The position numbers and the translations under genes are program-made. A stretch of DNA of 64,000 bases, from NCBI GenBank assembly GCA_030998225.1, contig JAPYXD010000466.1, forward strand, positions 7,853,001 to 7,917,000, in the 5' to 3' direction. The notes below the pieces were generated by a model. It made no database searches. It was given only the letters and a program-made list of their open reading frames with translations, and was not told where the DNA came from. Origin of the DNA: Diplolepis rosae. Taxonomy: Eukaryota > Arthropoda > Insecta > Hymenoptera > Diplolepididae. Positions 36,541 to 47,329 of the stretch are shown here, one piece after another. Every line of letters starts with the position of its first letter. The stretch's first letter is position 1.

Positions 36541-36806
36541 GTGCCACCGGCGCGCAAACACGTTTCTTCGCTACAGTTAGCTACAGTTAACAGTAGCGCA
36601 ATGTAGTATATTGCGCTACAGATGAATGAAATGTAAAAATTGAACTGCGCATGCGCCTATAGCCATGCAACGGAGCACAATCTTCTTCTTCTTCTTCTTC
36701 GTACAGCGTTAGCACCTTACTGGCAAAGCCTTGTACATTTGAACTGCGCATGCGTCTATTAAAATCCATTGTTACTACACAAGATCGATAAAATCAAAAT
36801 GGCACA
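36541..36806 (+). repeat. Short dispersed repeat copy (ATGTGCC family)
   Basis: Ends TTTTTATGTGCCA and TGGCACATAAAAA are perfect 13-bp complements. The content follows the copy at 32352 as far as the GATCGATAAAATCAAAATGG block and then stops, so this is a shortened version that acquired a symmetrical end. A (TTC)n run lies at about 36681-36701. Confidence 0.75.
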
Positions 36807-36809
36807 TAA

Positions 36810-37640
36810 AAAGCATTACATCTAGAATATTCAAGACTGCGCTTGTACTGGGTAAGAAAGATCAGGCTGAAAGATTCACGAAATGTAAAGGTACTAGAGG
36901 TACAGAGCAATTAGGAATAGAATATTCTATGAAGTAATAAATGCGGGTATGTAAGGATGGACGCCTTCCGTCAAACGTCGAGTAAGTTCTGTTCGAAAAC
37001 TCTGTCCGTGAACACAGTCAATTCATTGTATAATATAATACTTGTTGCTAAATAAATGCTTGCGCCTGTACTTTGATATACAATTAATAATCTCAACATA
37101 AATATATATTTAGTTGCTCAGATAATAATGTATATTTAAGTGCATGTGTCTATACTTATTTATTTATTTACGTATACTTGATTTCTTAATTCTAGGTTGC
37201 TAGAAATTGAATTTTTATGTTATTATTTTAAATTGAAACGTCAAATATACATTTTATCAGAAAGTATGTCAGACAAAATTTGTAGACCTTATTGAAGTAA
37301 ACAATTTTGCATTCCTACGTTTTTTCCGTATTTCACATATTATTGTAAAAAAAATCGAATTTTCGATTTTTAATAGTATTTTTTAGAATTAAAGATAATA
37401 ATATACATCTTACTTGTATAACAAAATTTCGTGATTAAAATTTATATATTGAATCCATAACTTCATTCGTGCGGTTTGCTAAGAGATGGCATAACTTGAT
37501 TATTATTCCATCGTTCCAATATTCCGAACATGCGATGGAAAGCTGTTGTCATTGGAGGTCTTTTTCAGTATATGTCATTCATTTGAAGCGTAAATAACAA
37601 TAATTTTTTTCACTCAAATGTGTCGAACTTTGTGCCTCAA
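36810..37640. other. No gene seen
   Basis: AT-rich; no domain, repeat boundary or RNA gene recognised. Confidence 0.5.
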
Positions 37641-37895
37641 AAAGTGTTTTTGCGGGGAGTTCTTCTTTATTACTTTAATATGAAGAAAACTGCTGCCGAA
37701 AGTCATCGTATTTTGGTGGAAGTTTATGGTGAACATGCTCTAGCTGAGCGAACGTACCAAAAGTGGTTTGCATGATTTAAAAGTGGTGATTTTGTCTTAG
37801 AAGTCGAAGAACGTCCTGGGCAGTCAAAAAAATTTGAAGATGTAAAACTGGAAGCATTACTCGATGAAGATTGTTGCCAAAGACAAGAAGAGCAA
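37641..37895 (+). pseudogene. Second mariner transposase, N-terminal relic
   Basis: The frame through the ATG at 37680 reads FLRGVLLYYFNMKKTAAES, then EHALAERTYQKWFA, a stop at 37773-37775, FKSGDFVLEVEERPGQ and KFEDVKLEALLDEDCCQ. This is the first helix-turn-helix and linker of a mariner transposase different from the one at 35476 (A-L-A-E-R-T-x-Q-K-W-F rather than C-Q-N-W-F-A-R). Nothing of the catalytic domain follows. Confidence 0.8.
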
Positions 37896-38109
37896 CCCCT
37901 TGTATCTCCGAGTTAAAAATGACATGAATTGTGACTGGCTGCCATGATGGCGCTGACTGTTTATTGGGCCCACTTACACGAAAATCACATTATAAAATGT
38001 AGTTTTTTAAGCTTTTCCCTGTAAATTTTCAAATTTTCGAGTTCTTGAACGGTACTGAGATAAATTTCGCGAGTCAAGAAACAAATATCTGAAAAAATTG
38101 GTGCAAAAA

Positions 38110-38346
38110 ATGTTGAAATGTGTCTGTTTTGGGTGTAAATCCGCATATAAGTCTTGTTCCGATAAAGTTCGTTATTTCATTGTACCGAAGGATGAAAATA
38201 CAATAAAATTACGGCAAATTGCTATCCTTCAGGATAATATGAAATTAAAAGCAGGTCACGCGATTTGCGAAAAGCATTTTAAGCCAGAAGATATTCTTGA
38301 AGAGAGGTTATCCTATGCGCCCGATGGAGTAACAGTTTTGGGAAGA
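38110..38346 (+). CDS. THAP-domain first exon
   Basis: Seventy-nine codons from ATG at 38110 to a consensus splice donor GTAAGT at 38347. The residues show a C2CH THAP zinc finger: C4/C6 and C9 at the start, a proline in YFIVPKDE, then C53-x2-H56 followed by FKPEDI, as in the C-E-x-H-F block of THAP proteins. THAP domains bind DNA and occur in P-element transposases and in host regulators. The intact frame and the donor at a phase-0 codon boundary support a real exon. No second exon could be recognised in the AT-rich 38400-39120. Whether this is a host gene or the 5' end of a P-like transposon is open. Confidence 0.7.
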
Positions 38347-38399
38347 GTAAGTACGTCGAACATATTGTTTATTTTCTTAACTAGTTTGAAATAAAACAT

Positions 38400-39120
38400 T
38401 TTATTTGATAGAGATTTTAATAATTAACTATATAATATAATAAAGATTAATGTCTCAATATTAATTAATTTTATCTACCTGTGCAATGAATTTCTTTTGC
38501 ACCGCAATAAATGTCTCTCAAACACTTATCGCAAATAAATTCAGTTGCAAACATTTTGTGTGATAGAAGTTAAAAAATAGATAAATGAAAGTGACTGAAA
38601 TAAAAAAGAGATGAGAAAGAATATTTTTTTAAATATTGAATTGAAGTTAATGTGAGCTTGTTAAAATTGGATTGTGTTGAAGTGGAAAAAAATTTCTGAT
38701 TTCTAACAATTATGATATTAGAATAAAGTTTTGTACTTTAAAAAAGAATATAAGTTCAGATTTTTTGTTAATTTAGATTCCTTACTTTTTTATTCTTATT
38801 ATTTCTACTGAATATCATGGAATTCCTGAAGTAATAGAAATTAAAAACTTATTTTCATAATTTTACGATACATGAATTTCAAAATAAAATAATACATTGC
38901 AAATAAATAAAAAATAAGTAAATAAAAAAATTAATAAATAAGAAAAAATTGATTAACTATATTATAAATACATAAATAGAAAAATAAGTAAAGTATATTT
39001 GTAGATAAAGAAATTTTTTCAGAGCACTCATGAGAGACCTCAACTATTTCACAGCTCTGAACTATAATATATAATAATAATATATTATTAATATATTTCA
39101 TTAATTAATAATTTATTTCA
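38400..39120. other. AT-rich, possibly intronic
   Basis: No frame or repeat unit of note; TA-rich runs near 39050-39110. It could be intron of the THAP gene. Confidence 0.4.
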
Positions 39121-39124
39121 TAGT

Positions 39125-40500
39125 ATAATATTAACAAATTATCAGTTCAAATTCCAAACCGTTTTTTTTAAATCTTTATAATTTAAAAAAGTATATTGTT
39201 TAACATTCTTCCATCTACTTTTGATAGATATCACAACCAAATCCCAGGTAATGTTAGTATACATGGATACAATATCTAATGAAATAATAGTGAAATTTTT
39301 TGGTATATTTAAATTGCTAATTTCATGTTTTAAATTCCAACTATCTTTAATGTAAAATTCATTTAATCCAACAGTTTTTTGCAATGATTTTGAAATGCAT
39401 TTTGATAAGTTATAAGTTGGAGATCCGATGTACGAAGTGATGGGTCTTAGTGGACAATTAGGTTTATGTAATGTTGGAAGACCATAGAATTTTGGAGCGG
39501 TACAAGTGTTAGAATGCAAAAATTTATAAGTATTATCGTTTATAATTTTTTTACTTTTCCATGTTAATAAAATTGATTTTAATTGTAGATTAATATCATT
39601 AGTAGGGTCTTTTTCTAATATGATGTAAGTAGAGTTAGCTGATAAAAGATTTAGTATTTTTGTCTGCGTTGAGAATCATTATGTCATTATTATTTTTGAG
39701 AAAGTTTTTTGTTTGTAAAATATTTGTTGTTAGATTAAGGCTACCAATGTTATAATTATTTAGATAGAAAGCTACATTTTGCAACCAATATGATACATCA
39801 CTTCTTATTTTATTTATTTCTAAATTTGGAATATTATGTATATTGTATTCAATATTAGTGATAACTTTATTAATAGGTAATGTTTTTTTTGTATGATTAT
39901 AATTAAATTTACCTCCAAGACTAAGAATGTCTAAAACATTATCTGGAATTTGCTTGTTTGAGATATTAACAACCCAGTTTTCTTTATCAATTATCAACTT
40001 TGGCAATTGTGTAATTTTTAGATTTTTCAACTTATTGTCAAGTGTAATTTGAGTTTTAAAAGCGATATTATTAAAAGTAGGTAACTGTCTATTATATAAT
40101 TGGATAAAAAAATCAGTTGTTGAAGCATTAATAATATTTCTTTTCAAGATAGAGGTTTTTTTTGTAAATATTGAATTTCTTGTATAATGTCCGTGATTTC
40201 GTGTTCTAGAATTTTTATGCTAAAAAGTTGTATTGAGAATTCCATTTTAGTCAGAACGATTTTTGAGAAACATCTAATATTAATATTAGAATTATTCAAA
40301 ATGTGCTGCGGAAAAATGTTACTTGATTTACAATTAAAGAGAAATTTCCTGTGCATCTTTCTCTTTTGCAAAATAATTACCGAGTTTTTGCCAATCTTTG
40401 ATATCCTCTACGAAGTTTGGACCATACGTACGTCTCAGTTCATTATAATATCCATTAATGTTCATTTTGGTGTATTGTGTTTTAAGGCCAGTATATAGTA
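39125..40500 (-). pseudogene. Penelope-like retroelement reverse transcriptase, decayed
   Basis: Reading leftward, 39635-40147 carries the Penelope N-terminal block (KQIPDNVLDILSLGGKFNYN) and ends in NADKNTKSF, the counterpart of the A-D-K-G-N motif before the fingers. After a frame break, 39142-39519 carries APKFYGLPTLHKPNCPLRPI and SLDIVSMYTNITWD, the Penelope reverse transcriptase blocks up to the first catalytic Asp (D in SLDIVS). The catalytic D-D block, thumb and GIY-YIG endonuclease are missing because the element stops at about 39125. Upstream 40144-40371 is a separate frame of the same protein. Confidence 0.8.
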
Positions 40501-41037
40501 TTAAACGATATGTATATATGTTGTTAGCAGTAAATTTTATAAGTATAAGAGAAGGTGGCCTTTCTGGTATTTTGTATTTTAGGATGTGCAGTAGGAAAAT
40601 ATAAATTCATTTCAAATTCCTTTGAAATAAGAATTTATTGATTTCCATTTAAGTCAACGTTTCGACCGATGCCTCATTCCTTTTCAAGACTAAAAAATAA
40701 TTACATGGATTATATATACATTTCAAAAGAAACGATATAAACAGTCCAAAGGATATGGTAGAAAATCATTAGAAATTTTGTTGCCTTTTATAAATTCGTT
40801 GTATGGAAATAAATTTAAAGCTGAGGTTCACATATTAAAAAACATTCTGTTCCATTAAAAATTCGTTGAGATAAAAACATTGGTTGTCTTTGTTAAAAAT
40901 TAATAATTTATGGCATTGTATATTCACTAAAATGTTAAAATTAGAATTAAAATTAAAATTACCTATTAATAAAGTTATCACTAATATTGAATACAATATA
41001 CATAATATTCCAAATTTAGAAATAAATAAAGTAATAA
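40500..41037 (-). repeat. Penelope 5' flank with inverted internal fragment
   Basis: The minus strand carries CATCGGTCGAAACGTTGAC (about 40653-40672), like the conserved motif in the LTR-like repeats of Penelope elements, which often encode a hammerhead ribozyme (C-GAAA core); the matching CTGATGA core is not intact here. At 40949-41035 about 80 bp of the element's own coding region (39816-39900; PINKVITNIEYNIHN) recur in opposite orientation, a rearrangement known for Penelope copies. Confidence 0.6.
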
Positions 41038-41044
41038 GAAGATT

Positions 41045-42033
41045 CCTCCCCGGGTCGACGCGAACAGCCAAGTCCGTCCAAGACGCAGGACCGCGGGTGC
41101 AGGCCCCGATGCGATTTCTACTGGTCCCCATTGTTGCCGCGCTCTGCACGCTCATCGAGCTCCCTCGTCTTCATCACCAGGGTGACGAATGACTCGATAA
41201 ACATCCAAATCTGTTCAGACCGGAGCATGAGAGAGACCATCGTGTCAGGAGTGAGCTCGGCACCCACTGCCTGACCGAGGGCCTCCCTTGCCGCGCCCCA
41301 CTTTGCGCAGACGAAGAGTGCGTGCTCTGCATTATCCACAAGGGAACCGCAGTAGCGGCACGACTCATCGTCTCTTTTCTTGAAGCGCTTCAGGTACGCA
41401 TTAAAGCAACCATGGCCCGAAAGCGCTTGCGCCAGGTAAAAGCCGACTTGACCGTGCTTTCTATCCAGCCAGGTGGCGAGCTCCGGGATCAGACGATGTG
41501 TCCATCTCCCGGTTTGGTCACCGTGCCATCTCGTCTGCCATTTCTCGACGAGTCTGCGCCTTCCATCCTTGCGGATGGCCTCCTTCGCGAGAGCGATTTC
41601 CTGCAGGTCGGCGCAGGTAAGCTCCTTGCGAAGCTGAAAGGTCTCCTGCCTTTCCTCCGCCAATAAATCTATTGGCGGGACGCTCGCCAGGACCAGCACA
41701 GCATTCGTCGACGCAGTTCGGTATGCTGAGACAATTCTCATCACCACACCTCTCTGTGCCGAGAACAGCTTCTTCAGGATAGCATGGTTGTTAAGGGCAC
41801 TTGTCCAGATCGGAGCTGCATAAAGCAGCTTCGAATTTACCACGCTCGCCACCAGCCTTCTCTTAGCTTCCCTACCACCAATGTTGGGCATGAGCCGAGT
41901 CAGGGCGGCCCCACACTGGATGGCTTTGGCAGTCGCAATCTGCAGGTGTTCGCCGAAGCTAAGCCTTGGATCCAACTGCACACCCAGGTACTTAATGCTC
42001 TTTTTCCAGTTGATTTCATGTTCCCCGAGAACG
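41045..42033 (-). pseudogene. R1-clade non-LTR retrotransposon, 3' end
   Basis: The second half of the frame 41118-42398 reads SIKYLGVQLDPRLSF, RLMPNIGGREAKRRL and KLLYAAPIW, the thumb region after the reverse transcriptase of R1-type elements, and ends in CRYCGSLVDNAEHALFVC, the C-x2-C...H-x4-C zinc knuckle typical of the R1 C-terminus. Endonuclease and the catalytic reverse transcriptase part are absent: a 5'-truncated copy. Its 3' flank meets the inverted Penelope fragment at about 41040. Base composition (GC-rich) differs sharply from both neighbours. Confidence 0.82.
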
Positions 42034-42398
42034 ATTAACATAAAATTAACATAAAATGTTGTAACTGTTCGAGCTGGAATAGTAAATGTATTGGTAGATT
42101 TAAAAGGGTAACAGTGGTTCTCAATTTCTAAGCATTTTGAAGTATAGTTTATATTCACACTATTATCTTGAAAAAATTCTGATCCTAATACTCCATCTTC
42201 TTCTACTGGGACTTCATTGGGAATAATGTTAAATATCGTTGGATAACCAAAAATGTTTATTTTTACCTGTCCTAACGTGTAAAGTGGTAAATGATTAATT
42301 CCTGTAAGTTTCAATACGTTATGCCTATTTATTGGTACTTCAGGGTTGAGAACCTTTTGTTTAATTAAATTTCGAGCAGCACCAGTATCAATCATCAT
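42034..42398 (-). pseudogene. Gypsy aspartic protease, fused to R1 frame
   Basis: The frame begins MMIDTGAARNLIKQ (the D-T-G-A active site of retroviral-type proteases) and later has EEDGVLGSEFF, the second conserved block (G-x-L-G). At about 42034 the sequence passes, without a stop, into the R1 sequence (the 11-bp word ATTAACATAAA is present twice in a row, 42034-42055, at the junction). Reverse transcriptase, RNase H and integrase of the Gypsy element are not found. The frame differs from gag, as is usual for Gypsy pol. Confidence 0.82.
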
Positions 42399-42517
42399 GT
42401 GTGTTGGATTTTTTAAACCTTCCGTTGATATTATAATTGATGGAATTGAAGTGGACTTTGAAATATTTATTGTTGTTGTTGTATGATCGTTGGAAGTGGA
42501 TGCCAGTGGTTCTCGAT

Positions 42518-43621
42518 TTATGCTTTCCTCAGTGCACCCGTGCTGGGGAGAGCTTTGGAGTTTTCCTGATGAGCTGTTTGTGATTGGCTATTTGGTCGTA
42601 TCTTGCAGTCTCGTACTAAATGACCGGGTTTTTTACAATAATTGCAAACTACTTCAGTATAATTTGAATTTTGTTGATTATTATTATTTTGTAAAAACCT
42701 ATATTCATATGGTTTATTTCGATTTTGAGACTGTCCTAAGTTAAAGTTTTGATACTGTCCTGGATTCCATTGTCTATTATTATTATTAACATTATTGTTA
42801 TTATTGTAAAAATTTCTAGGAAAATTATTATTATTGTTGTATCTTTGTTGTAAAACATTATTATTATTGTTTTTATAATTATTATTTCTATTTTGCAAAT
42901 TATTATTGTTATTGTTATTAAAATTATAATTTTTATTTCTTAAAAAATTGTTATTCGGAAAATTATTGTAATTGTTTCTTGCAAAATTATTATTATTATT
43001 ACTTCTTTGACCATTGAAATTACTATATCCTTGTTGGTTAGGACGCAAAAAATTTTTTTGTTTATTATTAAAAACTGCATCTTGAGCTTTACTTAAATGA
43101 AAACATTTTTCAGTTGTGTGACCTGGTTTTTTACAAATTAAACAAATAGTTTTGTTTTCAAGTGCTACGTTAAATCGGGTTGTTTTATTATTTTTATTAT
43201 TAGATGATTCGTCACTTTTTGAATAATCCATATTTTTATTTCTTCGTAGTGCGGAATTTGCAGCTAATCTTCGTTCTATATCAATACTGTCGCTAATAAC
43301 TTCTTTAAAAGTATCCTTTTCTTCAACACGAATTTCTAACTCAGGACGCAAACCGCGTATAAAACATTGAAGTACGTCTTTTTCAAGGTTTACTTTAAAA
43401 TTATTATCTACCTGACCATTATTATTGAGCCTGTGAGCATCTTCGATTTTGTCGGCAATTTCTTTTATCCTAGCAGCATAGGAAAGTACATTTTCTCTTT
43501 CCCACATAAATGTATTACCTAATTCTCCCTGTAACTGGTACACGCTTTTCGCAGGGGCATATACTTTTTCAATTTTTCTATCAATTCTTCTATTGTTGTG
43601 TAAGTAGAACCAAAAATGCAT
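42518..43621 (-). pseudogene. Gypsy gag, capsid C-terminus and nucleocapsid
   Basis: The frame has a capsid-like helical start (LSYAARIKEIADKIEDAH), then two C-x2-C-x4-H-x4-C zinc knuckles, CLICKKPGHTTEKC and CNYCKKPGHLVRDC, separated by an unusually long asparagine-rich linker of about 150 residues (AAT/AAC runs). Knuckles of this kind bind the element's RNA in the particle. It overlaps by about 100 bp, in another frame, the upstream capsid piece, so a frame change lies near 43550. Confidence 0.85.
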
Positions 43622-43986
43622 TTTCTGGCTTCTCCAGTTAATTTACCTCTTAATAGCCTTGCGAGGTTTTCTTGAGCTGCAGGTGTCGGTAGCATTGCCT
43701 TTGCCTCCATGCAACCCTCAATAAAATGTGACAATGGGAGGTTACTTCCGTCGAACAATGGGACCACCTCTAGCGCGTCGCGTAAGGATACCTGCTGGCT
43801 GTTGGGTATGACCACGGCCATCTCTTCGTTATTTACTCTTACGGGATTATCCTGATTTATGGCTTCTGTGTCGCTTTTGTCGTCGTCGCTATCGTTGTTA
43901 CTAATTATAGATTCACGTGCCAATGAGGTTTCCAATCTTTCTTTCAAAGTTTTATTATCTACTGTTATTACTGTTGAGCTTAGCAA
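43519..43986 (-). pseudogene. Gypsy gag, capsid N-terminal part
   Basis: Reads VPLFDGSNLPLSHFIEGCMEA and ENLARLLRGKLTGEARKCI, matching the capsid domain of Gypsy/Ty3 Gag proteins (P-x-F-D/S-G at the start, L-x-G-x-A in the middle). Upstream it has an acidic N-terminus. It continues in another frame (42518-43621). Confidence 0.8.
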
Positions 43987-44177
43987 ATTGAATTCGTCAA
44001 AATAAGATAATTCATTCGTTAGAGTTTGATCTTGATTACTGGATCCCGTTACAATGCTTAAATCTGGACAGAAACTTAAATGAAACCCGATAGTTTTTTC
44101 TGAATTTTCACGTGATATATTTTGATTATTAATTAGAGTCTTGTCTAAACTTGAATCATCTAACTTAAGAGTGTTAT

Positions 44178-44378
44178 CTAATTCTTGTTCTGTAGGGATT
44201 GGATCAGGGATATTTTGGCTGATACTTTGGTTGAATATTCTCTATTTCTAATTGGTTTTATTTTTAAATTACCCTTTTGATTCAAATCTACTATTTTTGC
44301 AAGCTGACTATCTTGTTTAGCTTGACTACGTGTTATAACTTTCGGGGTAGATTCTAAAGGGATATTTGGTTTTGACAT
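44178..44378 (-). pseudogene. Probable Gypsy gag start
   Basis: A short basic frame beginning MSKPNIPLESTPKVITRSQAK, in the position of the gag N-terminus. It ends at 44178 and the next gag piece is in another frame. No domain; the call rests on position and composition. Confidence 0.5.
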
Positions 44379-44399
44379 TGAGTCATTATAAATTTACAA

Positions 44400-45230
44400 T
44401 ATTTTGTATTGAGCATTGATTGTTTATTGTTATTTTAAATTATTCAATTGTTTATAACAATAAAAAAACTATATATAAAATTTGTTTTTTAAGAAAAATA
44501 AAATGAGATTAGTAAAATTTATTTTTAAATTGTTTATTTATTTTTAATAACAATATAATTTGAAATGAAATTTGTATTTCATCATTTGAAAATAAAATAA
44601 TGATATAAAAATATAATTATTTCAAATATTCAAATTAAATAAATAATCGCTCAATTGTTTGTAAATTTATAATTTTTAATAATAAATTTCTTAAAATAAT
44701 AAAATATTTTTCTTTACCAACTGCATGTGCCGTTTATGTAAAATCAAAATAATTTATTTCATTTATTTATAAATTGTTTATAACAATGATCATTCGAAAT
44801 ATTCATAAATTATTTTTATTATATTGGAAAAGTTAACTTAAGTGCAAATCTTTGGACAATTTTTTTTTTGCAAATAAAAATATTCTGTTTTTTATGTTTG
44901 TTTTAACTTAAATCAAAACTTGGTTAACAAATTAGAATATCTTTTTAAATAAGATAAGTTACTTAATCACTTAGGTTAGCCTCAAGGTCAGATCCCTGCG
45001 TGATTTTTCAAACTTATTTTATTTTTAAACAATTTATATAAATTATAAAATTTCAAAGAAATGATTTGATTATTAAATCATTAAGGTTAGCCTCAAGGTC
45101 AAATCCCTTTGTGATCTAACAAATCTATTTTATTGAAATTTTAAGTTTTAAAGTTGAAATAATATTTCAGAATCATTTATTTATTTATTTATTATTAAGA
45201 ACCAATGTGTTTAATTTCAATTGACTTGTG
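44400..45230 (-). other. Gypsy 5' leader
   Basis: AT-rich region between primer site and gag. It contains a duplication of about 110-bp period: GGTTAGCCTCAAGGTC at 44974 and 45085, each followed by AnATCCCTnnGTGAT. Confidence 0.6.
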
Positions 45231-45231
45231 T

Positions 45232-45249
45232 TTCCCGGCCGATGCACCA
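45232..45249 (-). promoter_or_regulatory. Primer binding site, tRNA-Gly
   Basis: The plus strand reads TTCCCGGCCGATGCACCA, which is the 3' end of insect tRNA-Gly(GCC) including CCA (from general knowledge of that tRNA). On the minus strand this is the 18-nt primer binding site for reverse transcription, 14 bp inside the LTR. Confidence 0.85.
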
Positions 45250-45263
45250 GAAAAAAGGAAGTA

Positions 45264-45456
45264 TGTTACGTCACAAGTACGTAAATACTTACTTTGATCG
45301 AAGATTCCTCGTTTTAAGTTAGGATCGAATGATCCTCGCTTAGGGATGAGGATAAGTCAATGAAAAGACACAACGATTATCAAATAATAAAAATGGAATT
45401 TATTAAAATAATTATAAATTGAAAATATTAAATTGTCGATACAATTGATTTATAAT

Positions 45457-45497
<41 letters not shown>

Positions 45498-45992
45498 ACC
45501 TTTATGATTTCCCTTTGTTTCTTTAAATGTTCCTCACAGGTATGACTGCGATGCGATTCCCACAGGTGTGACTGCGAAGGAGTGAATATCCACGGGTGTG
45601 ACAAGGACACAACAACTATTCACTCTTTTTGGCACTGAGTCTAAGATTCTTTCAAGGATTGAAAAACGGACCACGGTAAATTTATGACTCTCGGGTTTTT
45701 ACACTGTCAAACTGCACGGTATAATTGTCTCACGCTGAGAATCCCTTTTAGTTTTTTAGAAAATGCCGCACTTAAATACTGCTCACAAGACTAGTTTTCC
45801 CTTGGCGGTGTGTCCTTTTTATATTATATTTTTTGGTGACGTCACGCGTTGCGCAGTCTCCCGCTGCGTGTGACGTAGTTATACCTCTCTTTTCAATAGG
45901 TGGTTTTCTCTCTCTTTTAGTAATTTCCCCAGATTTCTCTCTAGACCTAGCCTGTGCTTATAGTACATTCGAATGCGTCGCGGGACGTGACA
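45264..45992 (-). mobile_element. Gypsy 5' LTR
   Basis: Read on the minus strand the LTR begins TGTCACGTCCCG and ends GTGACGTAACA, giving TG...CA ends. A promoter is visible: TATAAAAAGG (minus strand, 45814-45823) with the palindrome TGACGTCA (a CRE/ATF site) 14 bp upstream at 45837-45844. A (GA)n run lies at 45459-45491. No 3' LTR is present, because the 3' half of the element is replaced by R1 sequence. The outer edge lies directly in the arm of the foldback at 45993-47326. Confidence 0.78.
45459..45491. repeat. (GA)n microsatellite in LTR
   Basis: About 16 GA dinucleotides in the transcribed half of the LTR. Confidence 0.95.
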
Positions 45993-47326
45993 AATAAAAA
46001 AAATGTTTTTTTTTAAACAAATTGATTTTTTGAAAAAACGCCATCTTTGAAAAATCTGAAAAAATTCATAGTGATAGCCGCAAGTATTACGAAAATTTTA
46101 GGTAAATAATTAAGGTGCCCACTAACAAATTGTGCGAAATATGAATTTTTTGTAAAGTGATTACTATCAAAAAGTGATGGGAAGTGATTATTAATTGTTC
46201 AATTATAGCTTTATACTCATATCATATGAATAATGTAATGTGTTTTATAATTATACATAAATTATCAAAAAAATAATCTTTTTTATTATCATGAAAATAA
46301 ATTAGTTGGTAAAAAATCCACGAACAAATTTTTTACGTCAGAAAGTATGAAGAGTGATTTTTTGAATTGTACGTTGATGAGAATGCGATAGATCGCAAGG
46401 ACTCTGATTTTTCGTCAATATTATTGTCTTCGAGAGATTTTTGGAACCGGATGGTACCTGTAGGCCGTGAGAAGGAAGATTTTGCGATTCATTCACCGAT
46501 TTCTAGTAATTTTAACAATTAAGAAAGAAAACATAAATGCTAGGAGGAATAAATTTTATTATTTTCTATCCTTCTTCTAAAACTTTATCGTTTATAACTC
46601 TTATTCTGTATCTGTATCAAAGGAGAGCATTTTTTTGACATCTTTGAATTTATTGAGAAAATGCTCTGGGAATGCCCTTAAATTCAATCATTTGAATCTG
46701 CGAGTATAATCTATGAAGAGGTAAATGATTTTTAAGCTGAGGCTAGATAAATTATTTATAGATCAGCACGTGATGATTTCACTATATTTCTATTTGTATC
46801 GAGAGTGAAAAATGACGTAATATTCACTTACGGTTTTTCTTTGTGTATGGATTACAACACTGTTTCCTTTTTTGTCGAATCATGTCAACTGATCTTTGAA
46901 AATAAACTCTCGTGGATTTTTTACCAACTAATTTATTTTCATGATAATAAAAAAGATTATTTTCTTGATAATTTATGTATAATTATAAAACTCATTACAT
47001 TATTCATATGTTATGAGTATAAACTGATAATTGAACAATTAATAATCACTTCCCATCACTTTTTGATAGTAACGTTCTCGAAAAATAAGATAGTAATATA
47101 ACATTAGTGGAACTTGCGCCCGACGCCGTCGATCGAAGATCGTGATTCCACGCGCATCACTTTACAAAAAATTCATATTTCGCACAATTTTTGAGTGCGC
47201 ACCTTAATTATATACCTAAAATTTGCGTAATACTTGCGGCTATCACTATGGATTTTTTTAGACTTTTCAAAGATGGCGTTTTTTCAAAAAATCAATTTGT
47301 TCGAAAAAAACTTTTTTTTTATTATT
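45993..47326. mobile_element. Foldback element with ~350-bp arms
   Basis: The left arm (45993-46350) and right arm (46915-47326) are reverse complements: CAAATTGATTTTTTGAAAA versus TTTTCAAAAAATCAATTTG outside, TTAGTTGGTAAAAAATCCAC versus GTGGATTTTTTACCAACTAA inside. The right arm has about 85 extra bases (47073-47160, GC-rich, GCGCCCGACGCCGTCGATCG). The central 550 bp encode nothing recognisable. The Gypsy LTR edge meets the left arm exactly, so the Gypsy element probably inserted into the arm. Confidence 0.8.
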
Positions 47327-47329
47327 AAA

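Noticed and set aside
45231..45250. tRNA-Gly gene
   Set aside because: Only the 3' 18 nt including CCA are present; no D or anticodon arm. It is a retroelement primer site.
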